From: Lineus longissimus
Lineage: Eukaryota > Nemertea > Pilidiophora > Heteronemertea > Lineidae
Length of the DNA: 64,000 nucleotides
Assembly (NCBI RefSeq): GCF_910592395.1
Contig: NC_088317.1
Coordinates: forward strand, 15,128,001-15,192,000
Direction: 5' to 3'
Shown here piece by piece: positions 35,647 through 46,791 of this stretch. The notes below the pieces were generated by a model, which worked only from the letters and a program-made list of their open reading frames with translations, did not search any database and was not told the DNA's origin. A program made the translations under genes and the position numbers. Every line of letters begins with the position of its first letter. The first letter of the stretch is position 1.

Positions 35647-35745
35647 ATCATTATTATTATCATTATCTAATCCGGACTCTCGGGATCGACGTTCCGATCG
35701 TCTAAATAATTATGTAGTTTGGAAAATGTGACGTCATTTGTTGGC

Positions 35746-35751
35746 TTTATT
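35746..35751 (-). terminator. Candidate polyadenylation signal of the transporter gene
   Basis: TTTATT on the + strand (AATAAA on -), about 285 bases after the transporter stop at 36035. No competing signal lies nearer the stop on this strand. Confidence 0.45.
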
Positions 35752-36034
35752 AACTGTATGCGCCATGACCAGATTATTAAGTTTGATGCAAACCCAGCTT
35801 CGCCTTGAGTGACCGTGGAAATAATATTCCAAACTGTGGCCATGTTGGAGGAAATAGACTACCACATTCTACCACAATAGCTGGTACAATAGAAGCCTCT
35901 GCGTGGATCAGTTTGGACGCAGCCCGCCGTTTTCCGCACTATGGTGATTGTGTAGTTTGGGGAAGGGGTCGGCTGGGGCAGGTAACATTGTACCCGGGCC
36001 ATAATGGCACTTTACCTCACAATCATAGGATTAC

Positions 36035-39000
36035 TCACCTCAGCTCGTTATGGCTTCTCACCGCATCAAGGTACTGACTACCAACTATGCTGCCGAATAT
36101 ACTCGTGGCCTTGAGATTATCATCTAACTCAACAGCGCTAATCTTTGCATCTTTTCTGTGCCTCATGTAGGGTATGACTAGCAATAAACTCCCAACTGTT
36201 ATAAAACTTCCACCGAGGAAAAATGAACTGCTGTAGTCTTGAGTGAAGTCAAATAGCCAACCTGGAAAAATACGAAGGGTTCTTACATGTACTGTATTTC
36301 GTCAATTTCTGCTGCATTACCTGTGAAACGTGGAGGAGGATGTTTGGGTTCTTGTCCTAACTCAAGCCAATAGAAGATGTGAGTCAGACAGATTTAAAAA
36401 TGAATTGTTTTTGTAATAATTGTTTAATTGGATCAAATAAAATTGTTATTGGCATAATCAAGAAAGTGCTTATTGAAACCTGAGTTCCCTTAAACGAGGC
36501 TTACCCTTGGAAATCAAGATGAGAACTGACTACAACAAAAATCCTACCCCCTCATAATCATATGTTAATTAACCCAACCCCAAATATTTCCAATCAGGTA
36601 TTCCTCTCAGGTCCGTAACTACCTCCAAGACCTCGCTCCTCTTGAGCCCAAGATCTCCCGGACCCTCGGAACCTATCCCAAATACTTAACGTCTATGCCT
36701 AGTTCTTTCGTAAGGCTTCTAAAGTCTCTAAAAAGTGCTATAATTACCAAATGATCATGACCCTTGCTGCCCCAGTAAACAATCCTTTTAACATAGTTTC
36801 CCCAAACAAACAATTACTACAGCGTTCTATAACCAGGAATGACCAGCTAGTCAACAGCTGCGTATTGGTCTCGCATGTCACATAGCGACGATATCATAGT
36901 AATGACCGAGTGTCCTGGCTGGTGGGATGAGATTATAATAATGACCGAGTGTTCTGGCGGGTAGGTTGATATCTATACTATAATGCGCGTTGTGGTCGCT
37001 GAATAGGAGGCGATTTTTGTTTCAAAATTGGGCCTCGGAAATGCGTCAAATTCTTGCAATTTTTGGCTTTGTAGGTGTGGATCATAAGTAAGAGTGTTAC
37101 TGAGGGTGTCATACGTCGAATATCTTGGTGGTTTTGGAATAAATAACAACTTTGTGGAGATGACGTCAACTGGAGAGCTCCAAGTAATCTCTTCGCCGAG
37201 AAGTCCATCAGTAATCTCTCTGCATTATTACCGTCACGAAAATTGCCGAGCCACCTCCCACCTCCCACCTCCGCTATCAACCAATCAGATATCCTGTTCA
37301 AATGGTCCCTTCCATGCGCGCATCATCCACCAATCAAAATCGACGTCACTGACGCCAGCATGCAAGAGGGCGGCGCCCATCTCTGAAGGAAAAATGCTGC
37401 TTTTCCACCTCGAGACAGCCATTTATTCACAAATAGCTCATCTTAGGACACAATGTACCCAACGGGAGACACACACACCGGTAACGTAAACCATTCTGGC
37501 GCTGATCGCTGCCTGATATCGAGTACATCACCAGTCTGCACCATCTTGGTTTTCCGAGAATTGGTTTAGCATTGTGGACGCCTGTACATCATGTACATGG
37601 TTACATAGTTCCGTTTTCAAGAAGTATTACACTCATGAAAAAAAGTGTTACTCACAAACCAGCACCCCATTTACACCAAACCCACAACATACAAGCACCC
37701 ACACATTCCGATTTTTATACCTCGAACAGCCCGCGCCACGGGTATATGCTAGTTATAGTAATGACCGAGTGTTCAGGCTGGTATGATGAGATTATAGTAA
37801 TGACCGAGTCCTCTGGCTGGTAGGATGAGATTATAGGAAACTATAACTTACCAGCAACAGGTGCACCCACAATATAACCAACTGCAAGGAAGCTACCGGT
37901 ATGAGCGAAGGCCATGTTCAGGTCTGCCAACCCAATGAAGTGCAGAATGATAATTTGCATCAACCCTGCACTAGGGGCCACCAACAGGCTAAACACCACA
38001 GTCCACGTGAGAATGACGGAATAGAAACTTAGAAAAGGAACCAAGATGGCCGATAGTCCGCTTAAAGTCAGACTCAAGATATAATAGAGGAATGTGTCAA
38101 CGTTTTTATGCTGTCCTATACATCCGGAGGCAATTCGGCCGATTATAGTTGAGAGTCCGATCAAGGAGATTGCTAAAATTGCTTTGGCCCTTGTAACCCC
38201 TCCTAGCGACTCCGTAATGGCTGTAACATGGACAAATACTATAGAGAGCCCGGCCGAGACCAGCAGCATGTGGATAAAGAACAGGGCCATTCCGTTTCGT
38301 TTGTAAAGGTGAAATCCTGACATGACCGTTACGGATCGCGAAACGTTCGATTTTAATTTCTGTTGCCGTTTCAACTCTGTCCACGATTTTGGCTCTCGCA
38401 TAAGTGCGCCGAGGACGCACAATTGCAGGCCAAGGCCGGCCGAGATAAACATTGAGCCGCGCCAGTTGAGCGCTTCTATTCCTGCGTGGAGTACGTAGGC
38501 CATGACGAAGTTTCCGAACCCAGCACCTGATGTGACCAGACCGTTGGCTATAACTCTGCCACGGTCAAAGTACAATGACACTATCGTTGACGAGGGAACG
38601 TACACCAGTCCAAATCCAATGGCTGAAATGAATAAAGATATGAGACTAAGATTGCGAAAGCAATACAACCATTGACCAACAGCACGTTATCTGGCACTGT
38701 GTTCCAAATTCTGATGATAGATATGATAGAGGCATTTTTCATTATGATAATCGGCTCCTTTTCAATGGCTATAGTTTTGCCTGATATTGCCTCAAATAAT
38801 AATAGCAATGCGTACTAAGCTAATAAGGAAAAGGTGTTTTAATGAGGTCCTGAAATTTCTTTAAGAGATGCGAGTGTATTGTGCCTTGCACTATGATATC
38901 TTTATTAAAATTGCTATGATAAGATATTTCATCATGCTAAAGAATACGTATATCAAGTAACGAATAATATGACAAATCGCTTAGTAATACGTGTACTTAC

Positions 39001-41917
39001 ACAATATAGAATAGCATTCCGCGAAGTTACTATTTATAGCTCACAAGGTCATTTGCATAAGATATTGATGACGTTTTAGTCACGTGACAGTCGGACATCG
39101 ACACTTATTTCTACGCATTTGAGCTTATTTCAAGGTCAATTTTCTTTTACCCTGCATTGTTTTTAGCATGAATGATACCATAGAGTCAGAGAGAGAAATA
39201 TTCAGAACAATTATGTAGTATTTCCAACACTCGGACATGTGCCAGATTGAATCTAACTGCCCTAGTTAGAAAGCCTGAATCCATTACGAAACCGCATGTT
39301 TGTCCGACATTGCCTGTAATTCAGCGGTGGGGAAATAGAGGGCAGCAGCTACAGTGACCTCATCTTCGCGGAATGCTATTGAACAACAGCCATGTTAAGT
39401 CACGACACCAGGAATTGTTGATGTATGGTGAATATAACAAACTTTAAGAATCATTGTATATTTATTTGTAAATAAGATGTAAAATAGTAATGATTAGTTT
39501 CATTTTTGTATCCAATATTATTGTATAAATTTGTCATGAATTGCACTAGATATTTGTTTTCTTGAGAAATATCGTGAATTTGTATATGCCATTCTTGTGA
39601 AACATATTGAGTCATACGTTTTGACGCAATCCAGTGGAAAACACTTCAGAAAAGCCAGTTTAAACCAGAAATAGGTAGCGATTCGATGAGTACGCTGACC
39701 CAAATTACGAAATAACTAAATTTCTCAAAAACAGGTAAATTCCTGAACTCACACGGGTTTATAAAGAGAACAAGTAATACAGACGGGGCTGACACTTAAA
39801 AACACGACAGGCGGATAGATCACAGAGACACGTGGTCACTGAGATCTTAACCATGTAAAAAGTCTCCGATTTCCCGTATTTCTCATATGTTGGATATCTT
39901 TAAATGTTTACTCGGTTTCAACCGAGCACAGGACACATTAGTTAACCAATTTCATACCTCTCTCCATCCTGTAATTATTATTTTTGACCTGGTACCAACT
40001 TGATTAACCACCTTCTTGATTATCATTATTTCTGGCTTTGAAAGTGTTCTCCCTAGGTTTGTGAGCGGAAATAGATTTTTGATGAGAACATACTGATTGC
40101 TAACATCTAAACGGTATTCAGCCAAATCAATCTTTAGGCCTTTAAAATGTATCCCTCCTCCTACTATTGTAAATTCTCCTCAATTAATTTGTAAAACATA
40201 TTTTATACTCTTCTTGGTAATATCGTGTGCTATACTAACAATCGTTTGTATAAAATTGATTCCTAGGGAAGAGGTACGATTCTTACAGGCGCACCTTTCT
40301 GCTATCATAAAGCTTGTGCTTTACATTTGTGGCTAAGTCCATCCCCAACCCCAATTCTATAACGTCTAGTATCTAAGGTTCGGGATTTTGGGTACTACCG
40401 GGTATTGCATTTTTGCTCTGCACTCGAGGGTTTTTGTACATACCCTCCGCCTATGGTTCTATTCCTTACGAATAGGGTGCCTTGACCAATCCTATAAAAA
40501 TGGGGACTGGATACGGAATGTAAACATTTTTCATACATAATTGGTAACAGATGCAGGATGTGTAACAGAAAGGTTTATTTTCAGAAAAAAATACATATTA
40601 CACACAGTTTTTCAAAAAAATTTGAACTGGAAAATCGCTTTAAAAATTCATAAATCCTGAAAAGGAATATTCCCGATACAAATCCTGTTAGATCTAATAC
40701 CAAATTAACCCTGTGCGAGAAATGGTCCAAAAGGTTAGAAACGAAAAGGTTGAGATTGCGTTAGACTTACGAGTAATTATTGAGAATGTTATGAACAGAC
40801 TGTAAATGCTGTTGACGAAGACTGTGGCCAGGAGTCCACCGGTGGAGACCAGGCCACCGGCAATGATAACTGGTCGAAATCCGAACCGATCCGTCAAAAA
40901 ACTGCTAACGGGAGCTGTCAAGACAAATGAAATTAGTAATATTATCTGAAAATCTAAAAACTGTCTCTCATCACACAACATTTAAAAACCTAGTGTTCTT
41001 GAAAGACAACCCTGGTTTTGAAGACTTTCGTTTTATCATGAACATATGCTTCTTCCATAAAAACCTGGTTTTCATTCGTGAAACCACGGGTGCTATCACA
41101 AAAACATCCGTGGTGAATGAAACTAAGTTTTTAACGAAGAAACCATGTTTTGATATTGATTATACTAGGTTTTATTAATTATTATCGGACAAACGACTTG
41201 TCATAAACTGTATTGTATGTATGATCAATGGAATTTGGACAATGGTGATATTGTCGAGGGAATGAAGTACACGTGGACTTTTTCTCCAAAATATCTTATT
41301 CGAGAAAAATAGGTTTTCGAATAAAATAGGTTTTAGCTCTGTTTAAAATTGTGTACGAGCAAAACTAGCATATTACGACAATTTGACTTCAGATCAAACA
41401 CGTACAGAAAGGTCCGCTCTGAAAGTTCTTCTGTCATGCAATTCATTCAACTTGTATCAAGATATTCATCTTCAAAGCTCGGCAACGCATTTTATGTCAT
41501 TAGACATTTCTGTTAGGTATACGCGACATGCATGCACATTCACATGCACTACTCACCTACTAAAGTTATTATTCCAATATGAACCGAGCCCAGCCATGAC
41601 GTAATTGCACTTCCGGCCTCGAATTCATCCATCCAGGCCACGTAATATAAACTAACGGTGTAACACACCCCGCAGAATATGAAATAGCACATAAACGAAC
41701 TGAACAAGATAACTGACTGGTATCCCCAAAAATCCCTCCGGCAATTTGACAGGAATGATTGCTTCCGAGAATCACAGGAACTGATTTCGTCATCAATCTG
41801 GTGGGAAACGTCATCATTTTCGAACGAAATCTTTTCGCTGTGACGAAAGCTTTCCACGCTTGTTTCGTGATCACAATGGTAGGAATTCGGCTGACCGAGG
41901 CTCTGTTTGCCCGCCAT
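36035..41917 (-). CDS. Monocarboxylate transporter-like protein (SLC16 / MFS)
   Basis: A twelve-helix major facilitator protein, expected in the plasma membrane, that moves monocarboxylates or related solutes; the substrate is unknown. Exons, in transcript order: 41917-41557, 40914-40771, 38622-37852 and 36261-36035. All introns are phase 1 and the sum is 1503 nt, 500 residues. A polar N-terminus of about 50 residues precedes TM1 (YQSVILFSSFMCYFIFCGVC). Family marks are SWLGSVHIG, PVSSFLTDRFGFRPVIIAGG, LYFDRGRVIANGLVTSGAGFG and GWLFDFTQDYSSSFFLGG. The usual D-G-G-W-G-W motif before TM1 is weak (RDFWGY). Exon 2 must use the second of two nearby acceptors (40914); the first gives a stop. The last codons overlap a strong donor consensus (GAG|GTGAGT at the stop), so a further exon is possible. 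The gene is convergent with the receptor gene. Confidence 0.9.
36885..36975 (+). repeat. Tandem dimer of a 50-bp unit (ATAGTAATGACCGAGTG), first site
   Basis: The unit is TAGTAATGACCGAGTG(T)TCTGGCTGGT(A/G)GGATGAGATTATA, present twice here and twice more at 37755-37836. Both sites lie in the last intron of the transporter gene, about 860 bp apart in the same orientation. Confidence 0.8.
37755..37836 (+). repeat. Tandem dimer of the same 50-bp unit, second site
   Basis: Two copies reading TAGTAATGACCGAGTG then GGCTGGTATGATGAGATTAT, ending 16 bp from the exon 3 donor of the transporter gene. Confidence 0.8.
39010..39380. mobile_element. AATAGCATTCCGCG MITE, copy 2 (in transporter intron)
   Basis: A 371-bp inverted-orientation copy of 16169-16491, starting AATAGCATTCCGCGAAGTTA and ending CTTCGCGGAATGCTATT. 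It lies in the intron between exons 2 and 3 of the minus-strand transporter gene. It is longer than copy 1 by about 48 bp, mainly in the segment around 39180-39230. Confidence 0.85.
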
Positions 41918-42485
41918 ATCTCATACTTGTAATTTAGAGAGAATATCACAAAGGTCACCTGAAATCACTGCAAAGCAAAATAATGACATTTGTATAGATT
42001 AAAATGTTAAGCGAAAGCATCATTTCGTCCAAAGTCATATTACGATGCCATCAGGCAGGATCAGTTTCATAAGGTCAGAGGGAGCAAAGTGGTTCATTTT
42101 ATGAGGCGCGATGTGGGAATTTTATGATTTCCCCAAATTATCTGAAACAATCTCATTCATTCAAACAATAAACAAATATATTTTACTTATTTCATCCAAT
42201 TTAAAAAAAATAATTTTGTATTCAAATCAGCAGTTTTATCTATCAAACCATCCTTATTTCAAAACCAGGAAAATATACGAACATTATTTGAATACCTTTG
42301 AAGTTGTGCATCCATGCTTTTAAAACCACACAAAGTTGGCGTTTTTATTCTTTCAAACCATGTTGAGTCGCATCATGATTATTTCAAATAGCACACTTCG
42401 CTTAAATTCATGGTTTGATCCCACGAATAAATGCGAAAAACATTATTTGCATCCCATGAAAAATGCACCCGCTACAAATTTATGG

Positions 42486-42521
<36 letters not shown>

Positions 42522-42523
42522 TT
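42486..42523 (+). repeat. (AAT)n microsatellite
   Basis: About twelve uninterrupted AAT units. Confidence 0.95.
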
Positions 42524-43687
42524 ATTTACCTCCTTCGAAGAAGAAAACAATACAAGAAAACAATACAAACTATTGATACAAAGACCGGATAAGACATTAT
42601 ATACAGCTAAACTTACTAATAACATACAGCCGTTTAAAACACGTTTCATACGACCAGCAGTAAACACGGCAATAGTATATATATGGATTAAAATGATTTC
42701 AATAAGAGATTTGCCAGTTGCTTTTCCCTGGAAGTGCAGTGATTAAAATTCTCTGAGTGTAGTAGGGCCCTCAGGCTATCTACAACACCGTTCGCAGGGA
42801 CGCTCACTTTCTGTAGTTGTAGGGCAGTTTTATTAAAAGCCAGGGCTGTGTGTGTTGGGGAGAAACCCCCTCTAATAATACTGCTAATCAGCGTGATGGG
42901 GCTAAAACTGCTGGTTGTCATGTAACGATTAAGGAACACCATATTCAAATTCCTAACAGGAGTATCAAATTTAAAAATGCGATTATATAATTCTCTAAGT
43001 GGGCGCTAAGTGGGAATTTAATTATTTGTCACCATTATATGAAATTATCGCCTTGTTTCAAACCATATATTTTCATACTAACAAATGCGTATGTTTTCAA
43101 AACAAACCAATCTTCTTATGTTGCACAATCCATGGTTCGCATCTCCATAATGAAGTTGTGGAATTATGGTTTGCATCCCATGAAAGTTGAAGTTCCATGG
43201 TTTGAAAACATGAAACTACTACCGATTGTGTGCGTATAATTGTCTGCGCAGAGACCAGAATTGATCATGTTAGCCAATTGCGCATGTGCAGTGACTGCGT
43301 TAAAATTCTACGCATACCATAAGCTTGTAGCAGGGTGCAACTTTTTCATGTGATGCAAATACATATGTAATGTTTTTAGCAACATTCTTGGGATGCAAAC
43401 CAGGAACATAATGAGTCCTTGTCACTAAAAAGTATATACTTCATTGGATGAAATAAAAACAAATATACTGTCTTTTCATCGATGTAAGACCGGTTCATTA
43501 GTTTTAATGCAGACGCCTACCGCGAGCACAGGGCACAATACCATTTCACTCATTGGTCGAAAGTTGAATGAAGTAGGTGTATTACTGGTAGAAGGACAGA
43601 TTGGCCTAACGAGACACATAGGATATGCAAAGCGCTCGCGTTTATTGTGGTTTGCTATGGGCCGTGAAAACCGCAAAAAATCTGTAC

Positions 43688-43967
43688 ATGTTTTTGTAAG
43701 CGGTCGTCGCTCGCGCAAACTTGTCTTGCATGTTTTTGTGAAAGAGGACGTCGGAGAACGCGGTCGTATATCAAAACAGACGTTGGGTGGCGCTCGCGCA
43801 AACTTCCCTCATGTTTTTGTGAAAGAGGACGTCGGAGAACGCGGTCGTATATCAAAACAGACGTTGGGTGGCGCTCGCGCAAACTTCCCTCACATGTTTT
43901 TGTGAAAGAGGACGTCGGCGAACGCGGTCGTATAAAAAAACAGACGTTGGGTGGCGCTCGAGACGGG
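43688..43967 (+). repeat. 81-bp tandem repeat, about 3.5 units
   Basis: CATGTTTTTGTGAAAGAGGA begins units at 43729, 43810 and 43893 (spacing 81 and 83 bp). Each continues CGTCGG(A/C)GAACGCGGTCGTAT and CAGACGTTGGGTGGCGCTCG. A diverged partial unit precedes them at 43688. As 81 is divisible by three, it creates repetitive open frames on both strands. Confidence 0.92.
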
Positions 43968-44862
43968 TCATCCTATTTAGCGTCCAGTGGCGACCAGTGG
44001 CGTCCAACGCGAAATAATAGGATGTATATGGTTAAAAATGTTTTCAAGCTCCTAAAACACTTTCAATAAACAAGATTTAGAAGTTTGGTGGAGTTTGCAA
44101 ACCTAGTTTTTGAATAATTATCACCAGAAAACGATCTTGATATGCCTTTTTTACGCTTTTTAAGGTACTCAAATTTTGAAATTAAACACCCCGTAAAAAC
44201 CGGTGGAGTATTTTGTGGGACACCCCGTATTATTCCGCCGCGGCACTCGTCCGTACAAATGACGCAACCCTATTAGGTCACCTGCGAAACATACAGCAGC
44301 CCCTCTAAAACCTAGGCCTGCCTTCCAAGTTGACAGTCTACTGCTATTTGTCGTTACCATGCGTGTATTGTGATCCTCTACCACGTACCATCATAAGGTG
44401 GGTTTGGCCTGAATATTAGGAACCGGTGGTTTGTCGATGAAAAGACAGTATATCTATATACAAGGCGATTATTTCATATAATGTAGGCAAATAATTAAAT
44501 TCCCAAATGGCGCCCGTGGCTGGGTCTGACAATTGTATGCATTATACCATAAATTTGTAGTTGGTGCATTTTTTCATTATTGGATGCAAATAATGTTTTT
44601 CACACATGTTCGTGTGTTGCAAACAATGAAATTGTTTCAAATAAATTTGGAAATAAATTTGGAAATAATCAAATAATCAAATTCCCACATGGCGCCTCAC
44701 ATCATTTCCTTGCTGTAAAGCAATGATAATTACCACGCATCCTACAAAATTACAAACCAACAATTTACCTCTGCTGATGCGGCAGGTAACTTGGTTTATT
44801 TGACTTATGACGGATGAATGAATAACACGTGTTGGAAGAATCCCTAACTACCTGTATATCAT

Positions 44863-46132
44863 ACGGTGGCTCCTTAGTGCCAGAACAAATATTTCATCCA
44901 ATAAAAATAAAAAGAGATAATGAAAATAAAATAACACGGTCAAAATATATTTTCACACACATTTTTACATTTTTGATAGATCGAAATATTTATCGGGAAC
45001 AAGTTAGAGAATAAAGCAATAGTAAAAAAATTCGGCGAGAACGAAAAACAAAATCTGCACGTAAGTATATCTTAGCTCGCCAAAACAAATATAGTTGTCG
45101 CAAAATATCAAACGGGAACACGAATTTATTTCGAACAAATAATTCTAAAATAAAGTAAAAAATTAGTCTATCCGCAACAAAAGTTAAAGGCAGAACAAAT
45201 TAAAGTAGAACTCGGAACAAAGTTAGGACAAAACAAATTAACATCAGAACGGATATTTCAAATGTGTTAAACACATCCTTTTAGGTCGTTCTTAATAAAT
45301 ATTCATCATTTCGTTCATTTGAGGCATCCAGTGGAATGACTTTGTTGTCCTCTGGATCAGACAAGAGGTCATTCCTGAAACCGATTAATCACTGTTTTAT
45401 TTCCCATAGACAGCCTTTGTGACTGGAGATAATAACAAGTAGGCCTATATATCGACCTGTTTTATGAAGCCATAAACAAAAGGATGAATACGTTTTGTTA
45501 TTAAACTCTTTGAAATACATGATTTGTTTTAAGTTTATGATTTGTTAAGAGCCAGTTTTTATAAGAATCAGGTGGATTTCTATGAGAGGGTGGTATATGA
45601 CCGTCTCAGATTAGCCTGAATTTTTTTGGTGAAAGGCCTTTTGGGCAGATAGAAAAGTCCCAGAATTCCAGGTCTCTGCACTAAACGGGGTTTCTTTCAG
45701 GGGCTCTAGAATGGTCACTGTTTGGAGAGTTATAATTGGACTTCCGTTCTGAGTTCATTTGTTTTGTCCTAATTTTGTCCCGTGTGTTCTACTTTAATTT
45801 GTTCTGTCGATAACTTTTGTTGTGGATAGACTTTATTTTTTATTATTTTCAGAATTATTTGTTCGAAATAAAGTTTTGTTCCCGTTTAATATTTTGCGAC
45901 TACTTTATTTGTTTTGGCGTGCTAAAACATATTTACGTGCAAATTTTGTTTTTCGTTCTCGCCGAAATTTTTTACTATTGCTTTATTCTATAACTTGTTC
46001 CCGACAAAATATTTCGAATTGGCAAACATGTAAAAATGTGTGTGAAAATATTTTTCGACCGTGTTATTTTATTTTTATTATCTCTTTTTATTTTATGACT
46101 AAATATTTCTTCTGGCACTTAGGAGCCACCGT
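44863..46132. mobile_element. 1.27-kb long-inverted-repeat (foldback) element
   Basis: Two arms of about 390-400 bp, 44863-45262 and 45744-46132, are inverted copies with many small changes, around a 480-bp middle. The outer ends are ACGGTGGCTCCTTAGTGCCA and its complement. The flanks TATATCAT (44855-44862) and AATATCAT (46133-46140) differ by one base and look like an 8-bp target duplication. The arms are A/T-rich with GAACAAA words on the left and TTTGTTC words on the right. No transposase is seen. An 8-bp duplication suggests a hAT-like mechanism. Confidence 0.85.
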
Positions 46133-46354
46133 AATATCATCATCAACATTGTTTCCTCTACAACATACGTAGATATGTAGCAACTAAAACCATTATATTG
46201 CCCTGTACCAACACGGGTGTTGAGAAGCAGAATTAATACTTTGCATGGTAGCAAGTGAATCGTAAGAGAATTTTTGGAAATTATCGTATTCTCACGGCAT
46301 ACATCGCGATGGTGATCAAGATGTGACAGATATTAAAACTTTACAGCGAAGCTG

Positions 46355-46605
46355 TTACACTTGGGGAGTATAAATATTCAAAGATAACCAGCTTGGATAC
46401 TCTTTAGTGAACCATTACATGAATGCATTCTCACTCGGAGAGTAACTTGGAAGATAACTACTCGATAGTGAACCACTACACATGGATGCAGTACACTTGG
46501 GGAGTAAATATGGAAGATAACCACTATATAGTGAACCACTATACATTGATGCATTGACTCTTTGGGAGTAAAGCAAAAATACTCACTCTTCAGTGCATGT
46601 GGATG
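46355..46605 (+). repeat. 60-bp degenerate tandem repeat, about four units
   Basis: Each unit has ACTTGGGGAGTAAATAT, GGAAGATAACCACT and ATAGTGAACCACTACACATGGATGCA in that order, with drift. It lies just upstream of the collagen-like gene start. Confidence 0.8.
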
Positions 46606-46791
46606 CATTGAAAATTAAAAATTGTGTGTAAATACGGAAATATAACAGCTGACATGTGGATGGCAATGGTGGTTTATTTTCAATTTTGAGGAAACGTAGA
46701 AGGTTTCATACTGCACGTGGAGTAACTTATCATTTTTCCGTTCGGAAAGACTTAATCTGCACTACAGCGAGGATTTTTGAATTGGGTAGCC

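Larger units (their letters stand above)
42100..44705. mobile_element. Possible nested inverted-repeat element around GGCGC-TGGGAATTT
   Basis: GAGGCGCGATGTGGGAATTT near 42102 is matched inverted by AAATTCCCACATGGCGCCTC near 44683. A second, nested pair is TGGGCGCTAAGTGGGAATTT with TAATTATTTG (43002) and CAAATAATTAAATTCCCAAA with TGGCGCCC (44487). Between them recur CATGGTTTGCATCCCATGAA words. The pairs suggest two or more related insertions, but I cannot draw exact ends. Confidence 0.45.
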
